From Diadema setosum (lineage: Eukaryota; Echinodermata; Echinoidea; Diadematoida; Diadematidae), in the NCBI GenBank assembly GCA_033980235.1, contig CM067067.1, positions 4,778,289-4,842,288 on the forward strand: a stretch of 64,000 nt of DNA, given 5' to 3'. The position numbers and the translations under genes were made by a program. This document shows, piece by piece, positions 49,001-60,084 of the stretch. The notes beneath the pieces were generated by a model. That model did no database searches. It was given only the letters and a program-made list of their open reading frames with translations, and had not been told where the DNA came from. How positions within the stretch are numbered: the first letter of the stretch is position 1; each line of letters starts with the position of its first letter.

Positions 49001-50040
49001 ATTGATTGCTAGAGATTCCTCAGCAGGAACAGGGCTTGATCAAGACAACTCTTTGACCCTGGGTTGATCTGAATGAATGACTATGAGGGGTTTTCACACT
49101 TAAAAAAGAACTTGTTTGTAATCGAAAAAGAAATGCTTCGAATTATGGTACACTCAGACACCGACAGTAAATATCCTCGCTATTTAACCAATAAACTGCA
49201 AATGGCATTCCATTAAACAGTGTTGAGTCACAAAGTCCATAGTCTGTCAATCAAACAAGCAAACAGTCTTGGAAAAATATATTTCACATTAAGAGTTTGT
49301 TGTCACTCGGGACTGCAATAAAAAAAAACACTTGTTTAGCATGATATGCTAGTCTAAATACATTTACAAAGAAGTTAAATGTCAACATAAAAGTGCTATA
49401 TTTGTACTATCACAGCCTCTCCTCAACATATTGGACTTGTCTACAGAAGGAAGTGAGCAATTGAGCAGTGAGAGAGAACGATGGAGGGAATAGTCAAGGA
49501 AAAGGGAAGAGGTTTGGATGGATCCTATCAGGAGGCAATGTGAGATAAGAGATAATAGAAGACTTAAGTCTATGATATCTGATAAGACAAGGGAAAAATG
49601 TATCAACGCTAAAATAAACAAGTGAGGGACAAATGCCTCCACAGACATCGCTCATCACCTGTTACTCAGAACACTTCTCTCAAGACAAAATAATAAAATG
49701 TATGAAGCAAAAAAATATATATATATATAGTTGATGACATTAGTTTGAAGGAAGCTTCCTGTGTGGAAACTCATTTGACATTCGACCTATTAACATTTGC
49801 AAAAACCCATTCAAAAATTATCTGGGTTTTATCATCTAAATTTTACATTGTATAGCAAACACTCTACCACCCCCCCCCCCAAAAAAAAAAATACTCACTC
49901 TCAAAACTTACTATCATTCATTATTATTTGTATTGTGTGTTTTCATTTCTTTATTTTCAAGTAAGCGGTGTGCAAGCCTGATCGCAAAACAGGTGCAGGA
50001 TGTAAGTAACTATATCCATTCCTTCGATCAGAGACAACTA
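46051..50040. other. Unannotated DNA
   Basis: Contains an AG tract (46592-46614), ATTC units (46853-46876), poly-T near 48204-48227, an imperfect CAACTCAA stretch (48768-48808) and a C run (49870-49880). A poly-pyrimidine segment lies at 46120-46195. No gene or repeat family recognised. Confidence 0.3.
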
Positions 50041-50318
50041 GAATTATCACTGAAGGTGATTAATACCCCCGCCCCTAGTGTTGCTTTATAGTATGTGATG
50101 TCATGAGGGCAATGACGTTAATACCAAGTTTGTGCATTTGTCGAATTGGAAACAGAATAATTTTAGTTGACTGTACAATTACAGAGCTGACAATGAGTAT
50201 AAAACTTACAGCAAATGGAAACATGCTTTCCCCCAGCATCACTACACTTACAGACCATCATACACACCAAATTTGACCTTCATAGCTTGAATGGTTTATT
50301 TTGATACAAAAATGAGTG

Positions 50319-51541
50319 GTTACCATGGCAACACATTTTCCTTAAACTAACACATTGCTGTCTTGCAAAACTACACTTCTAGATCATGATACATACTAAA
50401 TTTGACTTTAATTGCTTGAATGATGGAAAAGTTATTCAATCTGCAAGGTTTTGGTAAAATTGTGGTTACCATGGCAACAGTTTGTGCGACAAACACAAAA
50501 ATTATGTGTTCCACATGTATACCTCAGGGCCATAATGCCCACCAAATTTGGTTTCAATTGCTTGAAAACTGTGGAAGTTCACTCCACAGGATTAAAAAAA
50601 AACATGCGGTTACCATGGCAACGTATTGTCCGATACAAATACAAAGGACATTTTGCAAAACTACACTTAAAGAGCATCATACACACCAAATTTCACCTTC
50701 ATAGATTAAATGGTTCAATTTGATACAAAAATGAGTGGCTACCATGGCAACACATTTTTCTTATATAAGGGAGTTCTAGGTTGCGATTTGCGCATGTGCA
50801 AAATAAAGGTCAAATGAGAATGTTTGTGTATTTGCCATTGACTTTCAAACGAAATGAATCCTCAGGCAAATGAGGATTTGGAGTGTTAAGTTGTGTGTTT
50901 TACCTTGTTAAAACTCACTGTGGTGAAAGTGATTCATCAATAATGTTTAACAAAAGCTGCTCACGCATTTCATTGACATTGATTACAAAGGTGGCATGCT
51001 TCAACAAAAAATGCTCTGTCACAGGTCCTTTCCATGTTATTTGAAAGTCTGTGGTGTAGGGGTCAAATGAGACATGCGCTAATCATGAACTCCCTCATTA
51101 ACACACTGGTGTCTTGCATAACTACACCTCCCGATCATCACACATACTAAATTTGATCTTAATTGCTTGAATGATGTGGAAATTATTCAATCCACAAAGT
51201 TTTGGTAAACTATGGTTACCATGGCAACGCTTTGTCCGACAAACACAAAAATTATGTGTTCCACATCTATGCCTCAAGGCCATAATGCCTACCAAATTTG
51301 ATTTCAATTGCTTCAAAACTGTGGAAGTTGTTCACTCCACAAGATTTCAAAGAAAACATGCGGTTACCATGGCAACGCTTTGTCAAGTACAAACACAAAA
51401 AGAGTGTCTTGCATAATTACACCTATAGAGATCAGTGGTTACAATCCATGCATGTGATCAATGTGCAGTGCGTCTATCATTCTCTGTCTGCAATGTTGCA
51501 TACGAGTGATGAGTGTATCAAAGGAATGTTACCATGGGAAC
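50319..51541. promoter_or_regulatory. Seven RFX X-box motifs
   Basis: GTTACCATGGCAAC, the palindromic RFX consensus (GTTRCCATGGYAAC), is perfect at 50319, 50465, 50609, 51215 and 51363. Single-base variants are GCTACCATGGCAAC at 50738 and GTTACCATGGGAAC at 51528. RFX factors bind this site in promoters of ciliary genes (established knowledge). There is no nearby gene to show function; the motif may simply be hitch-hiking in a repeat. Confidence 0.6.
50768..51095. mobile_element. AGGGAGTTC MITE inserted in the X-box array
   Basis: Inverted ends AGGGAGTTC (50768-50776) and GAACTCCCT (51087-51095), with GCGCATGTGC and GACATGCGC further in, and GGTCAAATGAG twice. It splits one array unit, explaining the 477 bp X-box gap. 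Confidence 0.65.
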
Positions 51542-51879
51542 ACTATAATAGAAGGGTTGTTGGGTAATGTCAGGGTAATTACCCTAGCTAGCTAGGGTAG
51601 AATTTGGCAATACCCAGTTACTGCAACAATGTCAAAGCAACATTTTGCAGAGACCATTTTAACAGGCAGGGTAAAAAAAGATTACTGCTACCAGGACGTT
51701 GTCGTGGTAATTTTAGTTTGAAAGGCTCTGATGAAACATGGCTTTAGATGTTTCTTCATTCTTTTGCAGACTCGGTCCAAGAGGATAATGTGAACGTGTG
51801 AAAAGCATTTATCTGGTGTGACATTTGACACTGCAATGAGACAATGTATATTGTCGTTGTTGTTGTTCTTCATTTTCCA

Positions 51880-52585
51880 TCTGTGAAGATGGCTGGATAG
51901 CCCATATCCAGCTACACTAATACCCCTTTCATAAACTCAATAATGCGGATAATATCTGCAACATTTGGTCGTAAAATCGGAGCGGGGAAAGAATAATGCG
52001 CATTATTTCGACCCTTCTATTATCCGCATAATAGCAGCATCGGGACCAGATTTTGAGTTTATGAACGCAAACCCAAATAATGCGGATAATTGCCGGGGTG
52101 CGGTCAAACGTCACCTGTCTTTCCCGCAGAAGTGGGATGTGCAGTCACCATGACGATTATCCGCCTTTTTCAGGACGGGCGCTCGTAAAAATAATGCGGA
52201 TTATTTTCAGAGTTTGTGAACGCATTTTTTATTGAATTGTCCGCATTATTCTTATGCGGATAATAGGAGGATGAGTTTATGAAAGGGGTATAAGCTGGTC
52301 TTCCATGGGGTCCAGTTGGATGTGGGGTGGGACCACTTCACCGGGTTAGACACCCTGCTCTTTTGCGATGAATGAATGAAGCGGGATCTTTTACGTGCAT
52401 GAGCTGTGACTCTCTCATACACGGGACCTCCATTTTATGTCCTATCCGAGGGACAGAGTGTTTTGCCTCTTGCTAGAGGGGACGGTATGTTTACACACAA
52501 CATTGCTCAGTCCAGACTCGGGTTCGAACCCGGGCCGCGTGATCGTGAGGCAGACGCGCTACCGACTGAGCCAACTCACCACCCT
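51880..52585 (-). mobile_element. tRNA-derived SINE, split by a MITE
   Basis: On the minus strand it begins GGTGAGTTGGCTCAGTCGG (A box) and GGGTTCGAACCCG (B box), a pol III internal promoter with tRNA-like D and T arms. The anticodon-loop position reads CTCACGA (CAC, Val-like), but the anticodon stem does not pair, so it is not a functional tRNA. The body continues through AAACATACCGTCCCC, GGAGGTCCCGTGTATGAG and GTGGTCCCACCCC to about 52291, then resumes at 51920 after the inserted MITE and ends near GGCTATCCAGCCATC. Confidence 0.75.
51921..52290. mobile_element. TACCCCTTTCATAAACTC MITE
   Basis: Perfect 18 bp inverted ends, TACCCCTTTCATAAACTC and GAGTTTATGAAAGGGGTA. The interior repeats AATAATGCGGATAA and its inverse TTATCCGCATTATT several times. 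TA lies at both outer edges, suggesting a TA duplication. It sits inside the SINE. Confidence 0.85.
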
Positions 52586-54122
52586 GTCTCGCTGTCTTGG
52601 CAGGAAAACTCTCAGGCCCAGACTAGAACATTATAAGCGGGACAGGGCATCACCAATGCATAATATGGAAATTAATGTGAGACAGGCCTATCAGTTATCA
52701 AACCACATGAATCTACAATAGAAACTAAGTCACATATGAACCGTAAATGCAATACATAATACATCCATTTTAAATGCATGGTAGTACTTGACACATGGTG
52801 CAATTCTTTACAATAAATCTGTCATTCCGTCTCACAGTCAAACACAAACACACACACACACAGATATACACTCATAACACTTATAACCTGTATCTGTGTA
52901 TTGTGTATCATCTAGTTGCGAATTGTTCGTATGGCGAAGTTGCACCATCAGGAAGGAAGGAAGGGAAAAAAAAAAAGCACCTTGCATATTGTAGGCAATA
53001 ACCTTTTTTCCCTTGTCTCTCCTCGTGTCAACAAAGTCAGCTTCACATGTGCCTGCTTGGATCAAAAAATGTAATAGTCCACGTTGAATCTTGCTTCATA
53101 CAGCCAATCACTAGGAAACCACCCTAAATATTGTTAAAGTGTCCATGGGGAAAATTGTCATTACATGACATGAGAAAAGAAGCAGACTGCAAATATTGGC
53201 TTTCACAGGGATTTACCCCAAAGTTAACATTGTACTATTCAAATCAGGGAAATCACAGACCGGAGATTCACAAAGTGAGCATTAGACATATACACTGTAG
53301 ATAAAGTTATGAAACTTGCAAATACAAATTTGCAAATGCATATAATGTAATGACTGTATCCTGTTGAGGAGTGTTGGTATAGAAAGAGATATAGCACTTG
53401 GTTGTTCCCATATGATTGATTTAAAAATGGACACATCCTGATTACAAGTTGCCTCATGCATACAATTAACCATAAATAGTAACAATCGCCTGCACATATC
53501 AATATCCTCTTACAATCAAAACATGAAAGGTTTCTGATCCCGTCTGGCCATAACATTATGCAGTCTGCATCATTTACACTTTCTATACTCATGTTGCATG
53601 GTCTACTGTTCCGTGAAATGTGAGTGCTGGGGGGGGGGGGGGGGGGGGTGAGTGAAATAGAACACCTGGATCACTTAACTAGTCTTAGGGCTGATCTTGA
53701 GCATCATGTTGACAATCAATGTTCCCATAACAATATGCGAGGTAAAATGTTTGATACTTTAGTACATAATTTGTATCAAATTCACATTCTTGGTAGAGGG
53801 GAGGGGTGGAGAGGGAGTATATTATAAGCTGAATCTGCATAAACTGACAAAAATGACAAAAATAATATGGCAGTGGTGCTTGCTTTGACTCAACTTTTCT
53901 GTTGAATAATTAGCAAATGTGTTCAACATATATTTGACTTGGTCACTAATGCATTTAAGTTGGTAGCCCTCAATCACCAATTCTAGAGTTCGAATTTTCT
54001 GTACAGGTATTGTAGGCTGGAGTGGAAATACATGGGGTCTATATCAGACAAAGCGGAATGAAAGCTGAATGATTGACTGTATGATATTGGCTTTCACCTG
54101 AACAGAATGAAACAAGGTACTG
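52586..54122. other. Unannotated DNA
   Basis: A short CA tract (52848-52862) and a long G run (53630-53648). No gene recognised; frames of 94-117 codons lack domains. Confidence 0.3.
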
Positions 54123-54512
54123 TTAAAGGGATGATATGGTATTGGTGGGGATGAGGATTGAGCTTTATATGTTTTTGCAAGATACTCAGAAACCACTTAT
54201 GAAATGTTATGGAGCATACCATTCTAAGAGGAATTCAAAGTTCATTTGATGAAGATTGGTTTTGAAATGGCTAAGACATAAAAAAAAACAAAGTAAAACA
54301 AAAAATCCTGATCAAAGGTGGGCACCACTTCTTATTAGTATTGCTTGTTTTAGATATCTCAGCCATTTTAAACCAATTTTCATCAAATAAACTTTGAATT
54401 CCTTGTGTAATTACCTACTCTTTCATATTTCATAAGAGGTTTCTCACTATCTCACCAAAAAAGTTAGAAATCTGAAGCCAGGTCTCAACCAAAACTAAAC
54501 CATCCCTTCAAG
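54123..54512. mobile_element. TTAAAGGG fold-back MITE, copy 5
   Basis: Starts TTAAAGGGATGATATGGTAT and ends AACCATCCCTTCAA. The central inverted pair TGAAATGGCTAAGA and TCTCAGCCATTTTA is preserved. More diverged than copies 3, 4 and 6. Confidence 0.75.
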
Positions 54513-54824
54513 TGTTTTCAAAAGATATGTTTTTGCCACTGATGTCTGACAAAAATGAAAGGAAATATTCAATAATGCCTGAAAATCACTGAAAAAAAAT
54601 GTAGGTGACCTAAAATTTCATGTCAACTGTGTGACACCATAATGCCCAACTCAAGTGACTGAGATACAGGTTCAAAACATTGCTCACCCTGTTCAATCCT
54701 TTAAATCAATAAAATTGACCTTCAGCTCACAACGCTTGACCATCAATCCAATACACCCGTGGTCTGGACATTTTGTTTGCAAAGGTCTTGCGATAGAGGC
54801 AACGGTTAAAATGATTGATCCAGG

Positions 54825-54890
54825 AGGTCACCTGACCGTATCACAGCGCTAATGGTCACCTGATCATATCACAGTGCTAATCCCCTCAAC
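54825..54890. repeat. Two-copy ~29 bp duplication
   Basis: GGTCACCTGACCGTATCACA (54827) recurs as GGTCACCTGATCATATCACA (54855), each followed by GYGCTAAT. Confidence 0.8.
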
Positions 54891-55228
54891 AATGCTCATG
54901 TGGACTGATCGACTGCGTGTCACAACATACAATTAACCAAGCCCTTTGTTGACCCGCTCAATACTACTGCTGCATAGGAACACTATCATCCATATCATAT
55001 TAGCAGTGCATTAAACACATTTTTTTTTTTTTGTCTGCTTCAATTTCATGCACAGTATTGAAGCATATTCAATGAGGCACAAAAGGCAAATGCAGTAATT
55101 CAACATCCAGGCTACCGCAGTAAAGTGGCCGAGCACTAATACACCATGTTTTGTCTCGCCTGCTGTGTGAACGCTTGCTGCGTGCGCAAATTTTTTGCTA
55201 CAGGTACAAGTGCAAGTCATATAAAATA

Positions 55229-55562
55229 GACCCCGTTTACAGTGGGCAAAAAGGCTGGCCTTCACTTTGATGCAAACACACAAAAATCAAAAGGCGGTAT
55301 ATATACCAAAAGTGAGGATGGCGTTTTGTTGATCAGTGTAAATGCAATTGGACCCAAATGTGCAGCGAAACCCACTCAGCTGTACTGTAGAGATCGCTGA
55401 AAAAAAATTGCATGTATGAAGAAAAAAAAAAAAACTATGAAAAAAAGAGCGTGCGAATGTAATCTTTACTCGGCGGGTGCAGCTCCACAATAAGGCAATG
55501 TAAACGCACGAAAATGTGGGGCCGAGTACTGCAACATAGGCAGGCCTATGAATGGGGTCTTG
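55229..55562. mobile_element. CCCCGTTTACAG MITE, diverged copy
   Basis: Starts GACCCCGTTTACAGTGGGC and ends AATGGGGTC, with TGTAAATGCAATTGGACCCA matching TGTAAACGAAAACTGGGCCA of the 62544 element. The right end is eroded. Confidence 0.45.
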
Positions 55563-55646
55563 CGGCATCAGTCTCGTTCAAAGTCTTGGACCTTGTAGCT
55601 ACTTTTTACAGATGTTTATAGGCCTTCTCTTAATGATTTAACATAC

Positions 55647-55840
55647 TGTATGAGCTGAAATTTTCGCATACAGATATTTTCGCGAATTGCTACTTGGAGG
55701 ACATTTTCGCGTGTTGTTAATTTCGCGGTTGTGAGGGTCTAACTGAACTTAGTTATTCGCGCATTGTTATTTTTGCGGTTCAAAGGCGATTCACGAAATT
55801 CGTGAAAATAAAACCACCACGAAAATTTCAGCTCGTACAA
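55647..55840. mobile_element. TGTATGAGCTGAAATTTTCG MITE
   Basis: Left end TGTATGAGCTGAAATTTTCG and right end CGAAAATTTCAGCTCGTACA are inverted copies. The interior repeats TTTCGCG and its inverse. About 194 bp. Confidence 0.7.
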
Positions 55841-56068
55841 TAGGTGATTATAATTGCTATTTTCACGGAATATGGAAGAATATTGCACTCATCTTTGATT
55901 TGTGTGATATTGGCCCTAACTTGCATAGTATTCCCTGATATCCCATCCACTGCCATCCAAATACGATATATTTGCAGCATGAAGATTTCGTGAATTGCAG
56001 CCAATGGCCTTTCTCGCAGCATGAAATTTTTGCGAATTGTAACTGGCATCCAATACATATTGTGTAGG

Positions 56069-56165
56069 CAAGAATTTTCGTGTGCATTTTAATTTTGCGA
56101 ATGTCGGCGCTCATGAAATTCGCAAAATTAAAATGCACGCAAACAATCCTCGTTTTACAGTAGCT
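56069..56165. repeat. Palindromic unit TGCATTTTAATTTTGCG
   Basis: GTGCATTTTAATTTTGCGAAT pairs with ATTCGCAAAATTAAAATGCAC around a ~13 bp loop. The flank is CTCGTTTTACAGTA, as in the 45829 copy read in reverse. Confidence 0.7.
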
Positions 56166-59075
56166 ACTCGCGGTAAAGGCATACCACAGTATCACTGTCA
56201 ATACAGAGAGCTCGCAATACAATGACATACTATTGCATATTTGTGTGGTACATGTACACAGATTGCTATTACATGATGATGAAGAGATTGATTGCCTATA
56301 TGTACAATGAACAGGTACATAATTCTTCGTAAACTGTGAATGATGCAGACATCACTGGATCATACATTCCAAATGAGCATCACTTAGTTGTTCATTAAAT
56401 CTGCTTTAATCTTTGGGGTATGAGTATGACCTTTTTCCTCTTAGTTAAAACATCCTAGGCACTTGTTATCTTTTTAAGCCATCTGAAGTTGGAATGTCAA
56501 GTTCCAGTCACGATTCCTCACTCTGTGTGAGTTATTGTCATTGAGATACAACATGGCTATCTCCTCCGTCTGCGAACCTGCACACTGTCTAATATGATAA
56601 ATGCATCATTTACAGTGAGGAGAACATCTGACCTACAAAACAGTAGTCTTTTTTCAAGACTTCAACAGCTGCATGTGCACACGCAGCCAGGCATTGGGGG
56701 GGGGGGGGGTGGGCTGGAGTCTTGCTCAGTGGCTAAAGCCATGGTTCTTCCCCTGCAGCTCTTTTCCTCACACTCATTCAGTATCCATAGCAACCTGGTG
56801 CAAACTTTTCTTTTGCTCCCCCTTCATTTTTTTTTTTTTACAGAGTTTGAATCACAATGCTCATAGTCTGCAAATGAGACCACTGATCTGCTCAACTAAC
56901 AAATCACCTTCCACAAACTTAATATTTTACACCTGTCTACTTTCTCAAAAGATACATCACAAACCCTTAAAACAAAATGACTCAAATACAAATAGAGACA
57001 CATAAATATCTATGTACAAATATTATTTGCAAATATGAACTATAAGATATTTGCTGATCTTTAATAGCTTAGATGTATAATAGTAAATTCCTCAACGTGA
57101 TACTGAGTCTAGAAATTGAACTTATTTCTCTGGATGTAGCTGCATATGATACCAAATGCATATGATACCAAAGTACAAAAAAAAAGGAAAGAAATTTGGT
57201 AAAATTTAAGAAACCAAGTGAATGCAGAAAATTAATCTGTTGCAGCAATAAAGGTTGATTAACATTCTATTACAAGTGGTAAATGCCATATAATGATGTT
57301 CTCAACAGCACACCATCCAAGCCCACAGTAATACCTAGGTAGCAGCTGTTTTTTTAGGATTCTTGGCTAACGACATATGCTCAGTAATTCTAATGCAATG
57401 CATGCATGACATCACGATCAGTAGGGTTTTTTTTTTTTTTTCCAGCCACCCACAAGTAGTAAATATAAAAAAATCAATGTGACTACTCAAAATAAATGCA
57501 AACAGGAAGGTGAAACACATTTTTAAAGGATATTTTCATAAACATTAAAAAATAAGAAGAGTAAAAAAAAAAAAAAAAAAATAGACATGGCGCCTAAATC
57601 GGATGCTTGCGAGGACAAAAAAACTTTTTTTCCTTTCTTACTTGGCTTTATATCCATGCTTACTATGATGTACAACAGCAGCTTTCCAAGCACAGTTGGC
57701 TTTGTAGGAGTTTTACCCTGCGAAGACTATGAATAATATCTGAGAGATGTGAATTCAAACCCTCTTGACATTTGCTCTTTGTACCCTCTCTCTAACAACT
57801 GTTCGGATGTCAAGCATAATTGGAACACTGCTTGAAATTTAGCCTCCTATCAAGCACATTGATGTTTGAGTTTTTCCCCTTCCATTCCTCCTCTACTTTC
57901 ATACTTTGGGTTCAGACTGTGAATGTAGTGAGACATCTATAGATATAAGACTGTTCCACAGCATCCAGTTCAAATCGAGTTTTTTTTATTCCATATCAAA
58001 GTTAGCTGATTCTTCAAAGCTTTTTAATTTCGAATCATTTAAGCTTTGGTATTCTTCTAGGCTGTTTGATCTAAAATTAAGCATTGATATTCTAAGCTCT
58101 TTAATTTCAAATTAAGTCTCTTTATTCAATATCACAGTTTTAAATTCTCTATCTTCAGTTTCCTACCCACCAAAATATATCAAAATTATCACATTGGTTG
58201 CCTGCATATTTATCAATTGCAATAATAAGTCGGTTCATAAATATATATCATTTTGACAAATTGTGCAGCCAGTATTAAGATAAGCAAATGTGTAGTGAGT
58301 TCATTTTTCTAATTGTTGTCAGTTCTCATCAACCAAAAGATCCAAATAAATGGTATTACAAGCAACCGAGAAGGCATTCATCTTTAAGTGGTGTGATAAG
58401 CCTGGCAGTGTGCATTCTTTAAAACTGTAGGCCTACAATGTGTTGCAAGGTAGTATTGCTCTGTTGTTCAACGAGTGGTTAATGCAATGTTTAATTCTTT
58501 GCGTCGTCAGGACAAGTCAATGCTTTCACACAGCTGATGGCAGTGCCGTGTGTTCACGCCAAACTGCACATGCTGGCAGCGACGTAATCAGATTTGAGCA
58601 GTGCGCACTCATGGACCCAATTACCGATGCCACAAACAGTAGCTGGGGCCCTCGGCTGAGCCTTTTCCAAATGTCAGTTTATGGTACCGGTACTTCATCA
58701 TCTGGCAGTCATGATTTGTAAGCGTACAGGTCTTTTCGGAACGAGTGGGTTTCTCTGTATCATAAATGACAATCATTAGCCATAAAATTTGAAGGGAAAG
58801 TGTTGCCATCTTCTATCGCTGATACTTCCCATTACATCTCAAGAGACAGTATATGGTCAGCTCTGGCATTGGATGTGATAAGAGGTCAGATTTTACTAAA
58901 TGAACCAGGTATCAGCGCTCACTGTCACTTGGTGCAGCTCCACACATAGAGCATGTTCTCACCTGAAAGTAAGAAAATTCTTGCCACTTTAACAACGTAC
59001 TATACCACACACTCTTGAGGTAAACACTGAATAGCCTGGCTGGCTTGCTGGCACTGTTGGTTGGATGGAAGCATG
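56166..59075. other. Unannotated DNA
   Basis: A G run (56697-56709), poly-A (57564-57581) and an AT-rich stretch (57990-58120) where TTTAATTTC and AAGCT words recur. A 93-codon frame at 58440-58721 has no recognisable domain or clear splice sites. Confidence 0.3.
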
Positions 59076-59115
59076 CTCACATCATGGAGGTTTGTTTGTA
59101 CCTCCATGCTCACAT
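59076..59115. repeat. Short hairpin insertion, copy 11 (CATGGAGGT stem)
   Basis: Insert 59083-59108 is CATGGAGGT, TTGTTTGT, ACCTCCATG, a perfect 9 bp stem. It is flanked by perfect 7 bp repeats ctcacat (59076-59082 and 59109-59115). The third base pair is T-A instead of the G-C of other copies. Confidence 0.8.
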
Positions 59116-59182
59116 GTACATTCTTTATTGTCATAGAGGTGCTAGGCTTGCTTCCTAACTCATATATGTAGTAGTCAGATCA

Positions 59183-59575
59183 TTTAAAGGGACTGTACAG
59201 TACTGGTTGAGGTGGGGATTCATGTTTTGAACATTCCTAAGTGAGATAATGAGAAACCTCCTATGAAATATGAAAGAGCATGTAATTCTAAGAAGGATTC
59301 AATGTTTATTTGATGAAAATTGGTTTTCAAATGCCTGAGATATCCAAAAAAGTGATAATAGTAAAAGGCGACAGGCCACGCCTTTTATTATGATTTCTTT
59401 GTTTCACCTTGGTTTTGGAAATCTCAGCCATTTCAAAACCGATTTTCATCAAATAAACTTTTGATACCCCTTAGAATTGCATGCTCTTTGTCATCTCATA
59501 GAGTGGTTTCTGAAAATCTCGCAAAATGTTAAAAGCTAAATCCTCACCTCAACCAGAACTGTACACACCCTTTAA
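59183..59575. mobile_element. TTAAAGGG fold-back MITE, copy 6
   Basis: Starts TTAAAGGGACTGTACAGTAC and ends ACTGTACACACCCTTTAA. Opposite orientation to copies 3 and 4. Full length, with TTAA at both ends. Confidence 0.85.
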
Positions 59576-60032
59576 GGTATGGACGTCATGTGACAACGCT
59601 TTAGCTGTGAGGTTCTTCATAAAAAATCACATTCAAGAGCTGCATTCACACACAGGATTTAATTATTGCATCTACATTTACCCTACACAAACAGCAAAAA
59701 AAAAAAATACTAATAATGATAGATAAGTATATATATGTGTGTGTGTGTATAGAAAACATTTATCAGTTGCCTACAATTGAAAAACTTTGAATATTTATAG
59801 ACTGTCCATGCCTAAACAAAAACCAAAGCATAACCCTGGTCACCTGAGTGTGTGGACCTAGAGTGGTGAGTTGCATCATGGGACTAAAAATATTGGGGGT
59901 TTCCATGCATGTCAAATCATCCCATGAGTTTAAAAACAAGTTGTTGTTGTGTTTTAAATGAAGAACATAGAGAGAGAGAACAAGTCTTGCTGGGATGACT
60001 TTTGCATAATCATGCATACTGCATGAGTTAAC

Positions 60033-60084
<52 letters not shown>

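Larger units (their letters stand above)
50060..51560. repeat. Tandem array of ~145 bp units each with an X-box
   Basis: Units share CATACACACCAAATTTGACCTT, GCTTGAATGAT, the X-box, ACACATT and CTTGCAAAACTACAC. X-boxes lie at 50319, 50465, 50609, 50738, 51215, 51363 and 51528, with spacings of 146, 144, 129, 477, 148 and 165 bp; the 477 gap holds a separate MITE. Units alternate between two subtypes (CATAGCTTGAATGGTT and CAATTGCTTGAAAACTGTGG). Possibly an internally repetitive transposable element. Confidence 0.75.

Noticed and set aside
52520..52585. A genuine tRNA gene
   Set aside because: A and B boxes are present but the anticodon stem does not pair, and the sequence continues into a SINE body.
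58440..58721. A 93-codon frame with mixed composition
   Set aside because: No domain, no convincing exon boundaries and no homologous repeat in the window.
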